Shown: positions 1-9,526 of the stretch, in pieces
How positions within the stretch are numbered: position 1 is the stretch's first letter
Layout: every line of letters begins with the position of its first letter
NCBI GenBank assembly: GCA_009746045.1
Contig: RPFO01000448.1
Coordinates: 479,126 to 543,125, forward strand
Length of the DNA: 64,000 nt
Direction: 5' to 3'
DNA from: Mesostigma viride
Lineage: Eukaryota; Streptophyta; Mesostigmatophyceae; Mesostigmatales; Mesostigmataceae
Translations under genes and position numbers: made by a program
The notes under the pieces: model-generated
Database searches by the model: none
What the model was told of the DNA's origin: nothing
Seen by the model: the letters and a program-made list of their open reading frames with translations, nothing else

Positions 1-430
1 CGGAAAATTAAAAGCGAAACTCAAAAAACGAAAACACTAACCTCTTCGGGAATATTATAACGAACAAGCTGAGCTATCGTGCCGGGTTTTTCGTTTTCTC
101 CCGTATCCAGGACCGTGAGACACGTACCACCGAGAAATCTGGATTTCGCGAAAAAAATTGTGCGCTGCAAAAAAAATATTTGTCCCGCTCAATGCCCTCG
201 TCGCAATCACAGCGCATATCATTCCAAACTTATTCCATGGATTAATCGTGATGTAAGCTTCGTTTTGACACCTCAGGCGGCTGAAATGACGCAGGTTTCA
301 GAACGCTAGCTGATGCTCGACCGCCATGGGTGTTTTCGTCGTTTTCGTCTCTCGCGGCGCGGGAAAAATCTAGATCTCGGACGAAATCCGGACAATAATT
401 TATGTCAAAATTTGGCGGGTTCGCGGTGTT
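1..430. other. Window start, no gene recognised
   Basis: No coding region, RNA gene or repeat is supported here. The short open frames at 79-309 (plus) and 242-460 (minus) have no recognisable motif and overlap on opposite strands. This may be the degraded upstream part of the copia-like fragment that follows. Confidence 0.4.
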
Positions 431-742
431 GTGGTTGCATGCCAGGTATACTTGAACCATCTGTTGGTGTGGTTACAGCATCAGGCTGGTAGTTATGCTG
501 GTGTCAAATCCCATCTGCTGACTGACAGTCAATCCCTTCTCTCTTTCCTGGACAACCCCTTGGCTGTACACACTGACTTGGATTGGATTGTCCTCAAGCA
601 GGAGTGCACCTATCTGGAGTCAAAGACTCACATCAGAGACCCTGACAATGCAGCTGATGCACTCACAAAAGTGCCACAAGCTGCAGGGCCTCAGTATAGA
701 GTCCTATACACGCTGATGAATCCGTATAACGGCAGAGGGTGA
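431..742 (+). pseudogene. Ty1/copia-like RNase H C-terminal fragment
   Basis: About 100 codons resembling the end of a Ty1/copia polyprotein. After a TDSQSLLSFLDNP motif (copia usually has D-N/S-Q-S/A followed by a small block ending NP) come a spaced D-x-D/H region and the segment HIRDPDNAADALTKVP, which matches the copia ending 'advLTKp'. In that family the segment degrades the RNA of the RNA-DNA hybrid during reverse transcription. Protease, integrase and RT are absent upstream, so this is a 5'-truncated remnant. The first ATG at 431 is unlikely to be a true start. The assignment rests on motif order only; a diverged copia branch is the best reading. Confidence 0.5.
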
Positions 743-1649
743 AGTGCCTCAGCCCAGGGTTGTTAGCACCAGATAGGAGGGTGGTCATGGGGTGGCAGGG
801 ACTGAAGTGTCCAACCCGTAAGACTCTCTTTGCGTCATTAAAGATTGAGGTCAGAAGGGTCCTCCTTTATTGATGGCTTGTTCTTTGTCAATAAAACGTG
901 TGGTCATCTTTTTCTGACAGTGGTTTTCCCAAATACAGGCATCCAACCAATGGGGATGTTCTATCCAACACGGAGGAGCTATGGGCGCTTTTATTAATGC
1001 ATCTCTTTCAGTGTCCTGGTTGTCCCTGTGGGGAACCTTATCTTATCAGTAGTGGTTGGCATATGAGTGGGTTGTGGGAAGAGTCTTCCCCTCACTCCCC
1101 AAAGAAAAGTAATAATGGGAGTTATTCTAGGGCTTCAGGCCTAGACTATCAGTACACGTGGCGTTGGCCCCGTCTCCCAAGTGGGATACGGACATGGACG
1201 GTGGTGTAGTACACTGGACATATCTCTACTAGGGTTTAGATCCGCACGTGCCATATTGGGCACGTGGGTGCTAGATATTAGCACTGAGATATGTAGGGCA
1301 CACGCAAGTGGGTATGCACGTGGTAGGGTTTATGAGCTGTGATGCAGACCACAAGGTGGCTGCAGTGCTAGTCCTGTACGGAGGTCCTAGGGGAGATCCA
1401 GGACCATCCACGTAGTGCTGCTAGGGGCAGTCGTTGCCTGTGGGCATCGTATCAGTCCTAGCTGGAGTAGATCTAGCTGGACGGAGCCAGCACCTCATTG
1501 GTTAGCACTAGTGCAGGATAGCTAGGTTACCCTAACCTACGTGCCCATGCAAGCCCAGTTGGCAAGCCTGCATGGATTGATATATGCCAGCCATTGCATA
1601 ATCAAACACACGTTCGCTTTCATTGCACAAGTGCATTAACTTTTACCAC
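743..1649. other. Copia 3' flank / possible LTR remnant
   Basis: Noncoding stretch downstream of the copia-like fragment. A purine-rich run at about 773-800 could be a polypurine tract, and an AATAAA signal lies at 890-895, so part of this may be a decayed 3' LTR. No matching 5' LTR is in the window, so boundaries cannot be set. No gene is seen. Confidence 0.3.
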
Positions 1650-2098
1650 CCCCGAGTTCCTAGTGTGGCCTGCGCAGATCGATCAGGTAGACGCATCGAA
1701 GATAGACTAGCTGGCACCAAGCCCGCACATATGCAGCCCGGGCATTTTGTCCTCTGACACATATACATGGCGTGCCCCAGACCGCGCGTGGCTTGCCCGG
1801 CCGCCGGCCATCCATGGACAGTTTCCGTGACAGGCTGAGGCATGGGCATGTGCTATACCCTAGACGGGACGGGCTAACGCCCGGGCAGCCTAGCTCCTGG
1901 TTAATTTGTCTGTCATATGGAGGCAGATGGCTCGCAAGGATGAGTGGCAGGTATACAGGTAAGGTAGGTGTACATAGTGATGCATGAAGGAGCCGGCCAC
2001 CCCTGGGCAAGTCAGTGGGGGTTCCGTGTGTCGGACCCAGAACTTTTGGCATTCACAGCGATTCGGGCCGTGGTGCCCACAACCCTGTAACTAGGAAT
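1650..2098 (+). repeat. TTAA-tailed retroposon family R, copy 1 (3' truncated)
   Basis: This segment matches, in opposite orientation, the copy at 35255-35745. Shared blocks include the stretch around 'ctggcaccaagc', 'atatggaggcagatgg', 'gcaaggat' and 'cgattcgggccgtggtgcc', in the same order. The copy stops at about 2098, before the TTAA-rich tail seen in the other copies, and abuts a LINE B 3' fragment. No convincing coding potential is seen. It is probably a non-autonomous retroposon about 490 bp long when complete. Confidence 0.6.
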
Positions 2099-2455
2099 TA
2101 GTGTATTGGCGGCAGCGCGTGTCCCTCGCCCTCACTTGCACGGTGGAAAATGTGTTGATTCCGCCGCGTCGATCCCCGGGGGCCAACTTTAATTGCGACC
2201 CTGGCAGGCGATGTAGGTCACTTCCCCGGCCTGGTGCATGGGCCGGCAGAGGCGTAGCTGCGCGTGTCGTAGTTAATGGGTGACTTGTCGTTAGTTGTAC
2301 CTTTGCTGCCAGGCTTGATCCTTGCAATGATGCTCGTTTCGGATTCTTTTTATTGTCTTGAGGCCGGGTTCTTCTGTTCGGGGTTCAATTTCCTTCTGTT
2401 GCAGGCCATTCTCACCTCCGTAATTTATCATTCTCAATGAATACATGAGGACGTT
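2099..2455 (+). pseudogene. LINE family B, 3' end fragment with 3' UTR
   Basis: The first part encodes YWRQRVSLALT, matching the last residues of the LINE B copies ending at 30648 and 34695 (YWRQRLSVALTRA and YWRQCLHVTLSLALTR). The rest matches the 3' UTR at 34720-34925 in order: the GGCCGGCAG block, 'cgtgtcgtag', 'tagttgtacctt', 'ttcttcttttcgggg'-like sequence, and the ending 'cttatcattctcaat'. It is therefore a strongly 5'-truncated LINE B copy. It joins retroposon R copy 1 directly. Confidence 0.7.
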
Positions 2456-2628
2456 GCTTGAGAAAATTCTTGACCTACTTTAGCATATTGCACTGGTTTT
2501 ATCCTTTAAAAATCAGAGCGTGCAACAGGCGTACGTACAACCTCCTTGATGAAGTCCTGTTTGTAGTAACAAAGCCTAGTATAGCTAGAAAAACGATGTA
2601 ACTGGCTGAGGACAACACCATTAATTAG

Positions 2629-3016
2629 TTAGTTAATAGACACGTGATGTAACTGGCTGAGGACCACACCATACTTGGCTGTATCTGAGAGAGCGCTGTC
2701 GATTGCAGGAAAACGAATAAACTGGATCATGCTCAACATGCGGCTGTAGTAGACGTTTGTCATAGAACTTGGTGTTCGCGCCACCGCCACGTCGATTGTG
2801 GGTAATGTTGAGATCAAGGTAATTGCATGAATTGCCATCTAAGAGTAAGCTTGAGGATGAGCGATCAAAGCTTGCCTCCTGGTCTACCGGGAGCTTGATA
2901 CAGATGAGCATGGAAGCTACCTGGTTATCAATGGAAATAACATCATCAATACATCTACATGTGCGCAATACACGTGTAAGTGTCTGTTTGTCCCTCGCAG
3001 CAATAAGTTGTTCCAT
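2629..3016 (-). pseudogene. Reverse-transcriptase remnant (Penelope-like?)
   Basis: One minus-strand frame holds CRCIDDVISIDN (a Y/F-x-DD catalytic box with C in place of Y), then SCNYLDLNITH and KFYDKR. The neighbouring frame continues with RFPAIDSALSDTAKYGVVLSQL. This order (x-IDD, YLDL, LYDKR, FP..S.....YGV..SQL) is typical of a group of animal and protist RTs often grouped near Penelope-like elements. A frameshift near 2730 splits the domain, and the substituted catalytic position also argues that it is dead. A 27-bp direct repeat (2595-2621 and 2646-2672) lies at its downstream edge. The exact class is uncertain. Confidence 0.5.
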
Positions 3017-3029
3017 GAAGTTGAGCTCG

Positions 3030-3212
3030 AACGTATACAGATTTCTTAATTAATTAATTACACGTCATTACTTAATTAATTAATTACTGCGTCACGTGAT
3101 CGAGCATAAGTCCTCAGTCACTGGCAGGGGTAAATGGGATGGAATGGATGCTGTAAGCTATCTAGGTCCTAGTTACAGGGTTGTGGGCACCACGGACCGA
3201 ATCGCTATGCCA
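3030..3212 (-). repeat. Retroposon family R, copy 2 (3' end with TTAA tail)
   Basis: Positions 3088-3212 match 35273-35394 closely. In minus orientation the sequence ends in CACGTGACGCAG followed by repeated TTAA at 3043-3077. The same ending occurs in the copy at 35255-35745 and in the small insertion at 9994-10272, which identifies the 3' end of this retroposon family. The copy is 5' truncated and is joined to the start of a LINE A fragment at about 3213. Confidence 0.6.
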
Positions 3213-3865
3213 CAGCACAACCGCAACATGCTCATCGGGCCGGGGAAGGTGATCGCAGAACTCCCCCCTGGAACCCTGCACGTTCAATTACTGGCGCCGC
3301 TGAGCGGCCATAACGGCTGTCTGGCTCAACTTACAACTGCAGTTGTGTTCCTCCCCACTCAGCTATATATGCCACCGGATTCGGGTTGTACCTTGGTCCC
3401 TTGAACAATCATGTGTATACCAACCCAACCCCAACCTTCCCCACGCTGCTATTATTTGGCTACATGTGGGATCAACCCGTCTTGACATGTTGTCATTGGA
3501 TCCAGTGGAATTTGGCTGGGTGCTAAATCAGGGTGACAGCAGAATTGTAAAAGGCCTTTACGATGAGTACACGGCAGAATGGGGCTACACAATGCTCTTG
3601 CATAAAAACCATCAATTCCACCCCGGACGGACACGCTGGGGCGCTACTATAAGTGGCCTGGCCACACCTGGGTCCGCAACATCACCCTCGCCGCTGACCA
3701 CCCGCTGGTCGACCGCCGCGCGACCGACGTACAACGTCACCTCTTGATGCACCGGTCCATCGGGGTCGAGGAGATCCTCCACCGGCGATTTCAACATCCT
3801 GCCACATGTTTATGTACCAACCCCAAATTAATGAAATGGTGGAACACCGATTTTTATGGTGTAAC
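3213..3865 (+). pseudogene. LINE family A, upstream half (split by chromovirus)
   Basis: Frameshifted coding sequence that aligns with the C-terminal part of the longer LINE A copy at 13612-15646. Shared motifs are SGHNGCL, CHRIRVVPWS, WLHVG.TRLD, LDPVEFGWVL, YTA.WGY and HPGR.RWG. In LINEs this region lies between the RT thumb and the C-terminal zinc-binding motif (C.C....ET..H.F..C). The coding sequence breaks off at 3865, exactly where the chromovirus LTR begins, and resumes at 27960. At least two frameshifts are present. It is 5' truncated, as is usual for target-primed insertions. Confidence 0.8.
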
Positions 3866-4418
3866 TGTTACGTCGCGTAACAATTCGTTGTAGTTACGGA
3901 CGTAAATTAGGTCTTTTGCCTCGGTCGTTCCTAGGTTTACGTGTAGTTCGTTCTGGGACACTGTTGTCCTCGTAACAGTACCGTGGTGCATTGGATGCTT
4001 TTGGGCGTCGCGCCGCGTACTTTATTAGTGGTCCTTATCCTTTGGGTAGAATGTAGTGGACCAGCGTGCATCTGTGCAATTGTAGGCGAGGGCCAGGTCG
4101 GCCCGAGCATACTGGACCGTTGGTGACCATTTATGCACGTTCTACCCCTCGTGTTGGCACTTGGCGTGTGTTAAATGAATTAACACATATAGGCTTGGGT
4201 CACGGCAGTGTAGTGTGTTTCCTTCCTCTATTCCTGGAATAAAAGGGTTCGGGTAAATGGTTGTATGGCGTATTACAGTAATACATACGTGAATGCATTG
4301 AGATCAGCTCCGTCTCGTTCGTCTTTCGCTAGGGGATTGAGTAGAGGAGGCCTGACCAATTTAGGTTGGGTTAGGCCAGGTAGAGGTAGAGGTGGTGGTA
4401 GAAGTTTAGGACGTAACA
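3866..4418 (+). repeat. 5' LTR of the chromovirus
   Basis: It begins with the palindromic start TGTTACG-TCG-CGTAACA and ends in ...acgtaaca, so it has TG...CA ends. It matches 27425-27959 with a handful of substitutions, small indels and a rearranged last 30 bp or so. AATAAA lies at 4238-4243 and a possible TATA-like stretch (cacatatagg) at about 4184. The LTR supplies promoter and polyadenylation functions for the element. Confidence 0.9.
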
Positions 4419-4419
4419 A

Positions 4420-4431
4420 TGGTATCGGAGG
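4420..4431 (+). other. Primer-binding site (initiator-Met tRNA type)
   Basis: TGGTATCGGAGG begins two bases after the 5' LTR. Plant LTR elements primed by initiator methionine tRNA commonly carry TGGTATCAGAGC, so the first seven bases agree and the rest is a close variant. It sets the LTR end at 4418. Confidence 0.75.
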
Positions 4432-4957
4432 AACTTTCGTAGGTAGAGAACGAGACGACGGTCCTTTGTCACATACGCCTTTGCAAGAACCCTTCCGCGT
4501 CCAGGGATACGAAGACGACACTTTCTTGACAGGTAATGGGCGGGTCGCCTTCAAGCTGCATGGGAGAGTAGTGCTGCCCGGTTCGGGACACGCTCTGCCT
4601 AGATGCTAGACCTGCTCGTAGCGGAAAAACCCTTTCATAGATAGCTCCTTCGCTTTGTTAGATAACTCCTTCGCTTTGTTTTCCTGCGCCGGCATGGTTG
4701 CTTCCTGTCGTAGATAGAGGATAATTGTTTGGTTCGGCAACAGTGAGACGAGTAGCGTCGTGGTAGACTATACCTTTTCCTTCGTGCTGCTGTTTTATTA
4801 GACGGCCGCACCCGCAGAGAGACTGGTCGCTGATTTTAGGACGAGCGCTGGACTATTGCCGCCCTCGTGCTGCTTTCGGTGCTCCAGATCACCCAGATAA
4901 GTCGCCTACTCCTCCTACTGCTAGCGTGACGTCACAAGACCTACCAGGTGCCTTACC

Positions 4958-5340
4958 ATGAGCCAGCGTCGTGCTTTTACTGCTCCTTCCCATTCTTCCA
5001 GCGATAGTAGCTTAGCCAAATATTACGTAGTGATTACGCCTCAATGGTCCGCCATTTTTCTTTCTTGGTCCGACGCTAGGAAGATAGTTCAGAACCGTAC
5101 ATATACAACGTAGTTAGGTATAAGAAATTTGTGACCTTTGAAGAAGCTCAGCAGTTCCTTATAGACCATAGTGAATCAGATTTAGGCCTACATGTACGCT
5201 CTATTCCTCATGGTCGTCCTCCAGTGGAATCTCTAGTCTTTGCTACCCCTCCTTCTTCTCCCCCTAAACGGGCTGCATCCTCATGTAGCTCAGATACTCC
5301 TCTCACCTTAGAGTTTGGTTCCCTATCCATTACTGTTTAG
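4958..5340 (+). pseudogene. RNase H1-type hybrid-binding domain ORF upstream of gag
   Basis: An ATG at 4958 opens a 51-codon frame ending at 5113; the frame at 5116 then runs to 5340. Together they show KYYVVITPQWSAIFLSW and SDARKIVQN, then RYKKFVTFEEAQQFL. This is the pattern of the N-terminal hybrid-binding domain of RNase H1 (Cauli_VI/viroplasmin-like): YYVV..G..PGIF.SW..C...V......YK.F.T..EA..FL. That fold binds RNA-DNA hybrid or dsRNA. A one-base frameshift near 5100-5115 breaks it. The tail is Ser/Pro-rich. The ORF lies between the primer-binding site and gag, so it is element-encoded. The domain call is by eye, but the motif order is good. Confidence 0.6.
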
Positions 5341-5466
5341 GATTGATTTTAATTGTTTCTTTGCTTAAGACATTCAAGGTTTTTCATGTTGCCTTCATTG
5401 CTTCAATTTAGATTCCTATCCTTTTCTTAAGGCAACTTTCATTGATTTTCTTTTAATTAATTAAAC

Positions 5467-7076
5467 ATGGATCCAGTGGGTGGAGATATGTCGCCTATAC
5501 CTACTAATAATACTACTACTACTAATAATAATAATAATACTAATAAGAACAACAATACTCGTGGTAACCGACGGGACTCCTTGGAAACGGTGCATCATCT
5601 CACCCCTCAAGGTAATCTGCGTACCTCACCTCCTTCTCCTACTACTGGTGGTCGCCGTCGTCCCTCACTTACCCCACCTACCTTTGAACAACGTGTCAGA
5701 TTTAGTGATGAACCCTCTTTTACTATGAACCAGGCCCCTGCCCCTCCTGCAACCTTGGCTCAACCCTCAATTAGGTCCTCACTCCCTGACAATGCTCCTA
5801 CGCCTCCTCCTCACCCTGTGCCTTCCATCCCTGCTTATAACACGGGTCGTACCTCTGCCCCTGTTGGCCCTTCTGGTCGCCCTAGTGCAGTACCCTTTTA
5901 TCCTCCTGCTTCTTGGTCCTACCCTGACACGGCCTACGAGGCTGCCCAGGTCCCTACCCGTGTGGCTGATTTAGAAGTTAATAGTGATTTCAGCACCATG
6001 CCTTAGATGACAGAAATTATGATCATTTTGCCTACTCCTCCCTTCGTGAGCAATATACTGTTCCCTTCTCCTATGGGCACCATCCTGAAACGGTGCCCCC
6101 TCTAGACCCCTATCCAAAACCTTTCCCCTTCCTTCTTTCTATCCCTCGTATGTAGCAGTGGAAGACAGTGGTCCTATGGGTAAATCTGACCCTTCCAATC
6201 CCCCTAAGCCCCCTGCTCTTCCCCTCTTTGCTAACCTTCCCAAGTTGGATGTCAAGTCTACCCCTCAACAGTTTTTCACTTTTATTATGTTGCTTACCCA
6301 GAACACAGAGTCGTGGCAAAATCATAATAGATGGCGTCTCTCTGATGCTGTATTAGTCCCTCACTATCTTACTACCTGTATTACTCCTGAGCTTGCTAAC
6401 CTCATCCAGTGTGAGTCCTTGGCCTCTCATGCCTACCCTAACTCAGTAGCAGAATTGTTTAAGCGTTTAGAGAACCATTTAGTTCCTCCTGATGCAGATT
6501 GGCAGGATAGATTAGCCTTTGGTACTTTGCAGCAGGGTACTAAATCGTTTAGGGAATATATGAAAGAATTTGATGCACAGATGGTACGAATTAGGGATTT
6601 GTCGGGCGCAGAAGTGCGTGCTCGTTTCCTACAAGGCCTCAGTAGACCCTTATTACGTGAGGTAAAGCGCCAGTTCTCTGCCTACCGTTTTACTGATCTA
6701 CGTACCCCTCAAGCATGTGCGCCAGCATCTCTTACGAGTAGCAGATTTCTTCACCACCCCTTCTCTTCCTACCCGTTCCCGTATTAGCCTCACCCCTGAG
6801 GAGGAGAACTCCTATGTAGAAGAATTAGACATTTGCGTTACTGACCTTTCAGCTTTGGATGTCTCTCATATCACATGCTATCATTGTAAGGAAGTAGGTC
6901 ATCTTAAACGTGAGTGCCCCAAGTTCCTTTCGGGCGCTCCCCCTCATCCCGATGCTCGCCCTCCTCGTACCCCTCAGCGTGCTCCTATTCGTCCCACTCC
7001 AGGACGCATTCCCTCAGCTACCCCTAGTAGGCTGAATGCTGTGCATGCAGACAGGACCCTCAGGGTTCCCCTATGA
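5467..7076 (+). pseudogene. Chromovirus gag (capsid and CCHC nucleocapsid), frameshifted
   Basis: The ATG at 5467 follows a T-rich leader. The first 180 codons are low-complexity (Asn/Thr run, then Pro/Ser-rich). After shifts near 6000 and 6120 comes the capsid-like region (6158-6710) with LPKLDVKSTPQQFFTF, a W-rich helix area and FREYMKEFDAQM, as in retrotransposon gag domains. After another shift near 6715 a zinc knuckle CYHCKEVGHLKREC (CX2CX4HX4C) lies at 6876-6917, followed by a Pro/Arg-rich tail. Gag packages element RNA into virus-like particles in the cytoplasm. At least three frameshifts make this copy non-functional. The reading frames fit one ancestral gag. Confidence 0.8.
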
Positions 7077-7169
7077 TATTCAGGCTCCTGCACCCTCTTC
7101 GCTCCCTCGTGACCCTCCAGCAGTGGCTTTTTCGCCAGGGTCTTCTTCGGGGTTAGTTCCTGTGGATTT

Positions 7170-9526
7170 TTGGGGGGAGGGGGAACAGTAGGCCTGTCAG
7201 CCGGGGGTAACCTGGACAGGTCCTTAGATAGTACCCCAGATAATAATTTTTGCCTGCCTGTTTTTATAACCTCTGTAGGAGCTGAATCATCCCTACCACT
7301 ACGTGTCCGTCCTCTTATGTTTTTGAATGGTGGCTTAACCGTTCCCCACACTGTTGTAGACCCCTTCTTGCATGCTGATGAACTTTTGAATGTCTCTGTG
7401 TTAGTGGATAGCGGTGCGGCTAGCTCCTTTGTGAGCGAGGCCCTAGTTAGGCGTTTAGGACTAGTCCCTATCCCTCACACCAAACCTGTCACTGTCCATT
7501 ATGCTGACGGTCGCACCAGTCATTCCCCGGGTACGGTGTCCCTTCCCCTGGTCATACAAGGACGTACTGTCAACCTGACGGCCACTATAGGCCCTATCAC
7601 TACCGCTGATGTCTTATTAGGATTAGATTGGCACCAGGATAATAAGATTACTATTAATTATGATACCATGGTCATTTGGTTTCCAGATAGCTCTTACTGG
7701 GTACCGGAACGTCATTATAGAGTAGAAAATTTATCCTTGGTAGATATTACTCCTCCTACACCTGTTGATCCTCCTGTAAGACCTATACCTGAAGTATTAA
7801 TGTCCAATGATGAATTGCGATCTGAATTAAAGGAATATGGATACTCATTATGTATGTTCCTTCAGTTAGAAGTACAGGAGATACCTATCACTAATAATAG
7901 TGTGGATATAGATGTAAACACAGTGGATACAATAGGAGTGGGATTTACTGAAAATGAAATAGTAAGATACATGGCTGTGATAGATTCCTCCAAAGTTTTT
8001 GAAGAAAAGACTCCTTCTTATCCTCCTCCTCGTTCTGTTTTACACCGTGTAGTTATTAAGGACGGTGCAGTTCCTACGCACTCTCCGATGTATAGAATGG
8101 GCCCTACCGAGTTAAAGGAACTAAAACAGATTTTAGTGTCACTAATTGAAGCAGGATTGATAGAGCCTAGCAACTCCCCCTACTCAGCTGGTGTCCTGTT
8201 AGTCCCTAAGCCAAATGGCAAGTTTCGCTTAGTTACTGATTATAGGAAGTTAAATGATATTACTGTGAAGTCTAAATACCCTCTACCTCGTATTGATGAT
8301 ATATTTAATAAGGTTAAAGGTTCTACCTGTTTCACGGTACTGGATTGTGCAGATGGTTTTTGGCAACTGCGTATAGCGCCCGAGGATTGCCATAAAACCG
8401 CCTTTGCTACCCCTTTTGGTCATTATCAGTTTAGAGTAGCGGCTATGGGACTCTGTAATTCTCCTGCCTCTTTTCAAATGTTGATGAATGAAGTGCTTAG
8501 ACCTGTTATGGGTAATTCTCACCTTCCCCAAGTGTCCTCTGATTTAAAGGATCCTTCCTTCTCCTCTGTTTCTTTAGCGGAGCACGATCGTTCTTGTGCT
8601 CAGGCTTACTTAGATGACATCCTTATTTACTCCCCTGATTTTGAAACGCACCTACGTGATTTAAAGAAAGTCCTAGAAATAATGTCTGAAAATTCCTTGT
8701 GGGCTCGCCGTGCTAAAGTTCGTTCTGGTAGGAGTGTACCATTTTTAGGACATGTTTTGTCAGATGCCGGTGTCGCTACCGACCCGGATAAAACTAAGTC
8801 AATCCAGGAATGGCCTACCCCTACCGACGTTAAAAGTGTACGTAGTTTCCTAGGGATTGCCTCTTACTATAGGCGTTTTATCCCTCGCTTCGCAACTATA
8901 GCAGCCCCTATCAATCATTTATTAAAGAAAGATATCCCCTTTATCTGGAGTAGTGAGTGTCAGTCCGCGTTTCAGTGTTTAAAATCCCTACTCCTTTCTC
9001 CTCCCGTACTCATCCTACCCAATACTACCAAACCCTTTGAGGTAGCTACAGACGCTAGTAAGGTAGCAATAGGGGGCGTCCTTCTCCAGGATCAGGGTCA
9101 GGGCTTACAGCCAATTGAGTATATCTCTAGGACAATGCTCCCTGCGGAGCGTAACTATCCTGTACAACAGCAGGAACTCTTAGCTGTAGTGTATTGTTGC
9201 CACGCGTGGCAGCATTTTCAGGAGCCCAATTTGATGTTTGCCTGAATGAACCCTGTGAGATAGATCCTTATAGATTAGTTATACAAATGGACCACCGTCC
9301 CCTTACCCATCTGCTCTCCCAACCCAACCTTACCCCTCGTCAAGCGCGCTGGATGGAGTTTTTAGCACAGTTTTCCCCTTTTAAACTTCAGTATGTTAAA
9401 GGTGTAGATAACATAGTACCTGATGCACTCTCCCGTCGCGCAGATTATTCCTTTTTTGAGGACTTGGATGTTCTCAATACTACTCTAGTTCCTACTACTA
9501 TTGGTGTAATCCCTTATTTATGGTGA
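7170..9526 (+). pseudogene. Chromovirus pol: protease, reverse transcriptase, RNase H
   Basis: The frame 7170-9245 begins with an aspartic protease (VLVDSGAASSFV; DSGA at 7407-7418), then a Ty3-type RT with LVPKPNGKFRLVTDYRKLN, YPLPRIDDI, DGFWQLRIAP, FGHYQFRVAAMGLCNSPASF and the catalytic AYLDDILIYS (8607-8618), then RNase H (FEVATDASKVAIGGVLLQ, QQQELLAVV). A frameshift near 9225-9245 moves the end of RNase H into the frame 9194-9526 (QMDHRPLTHLL, VPDALSRR). About 28 extra residues (8517-8600) sit between the palm segment RPVMGN and the YLDD box, where most relatives go almost directly into the catalytic strand. Apart from the frameshift the catalytic residues are intact. Confidence 0.9.

Noticed and set aside
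4265-4609. 114-codon Arg/Gly-rich frame at the 5' LTR border
   Set aside because: It crosses the LTR end and primer-binding site, so it is not a gene of the element.
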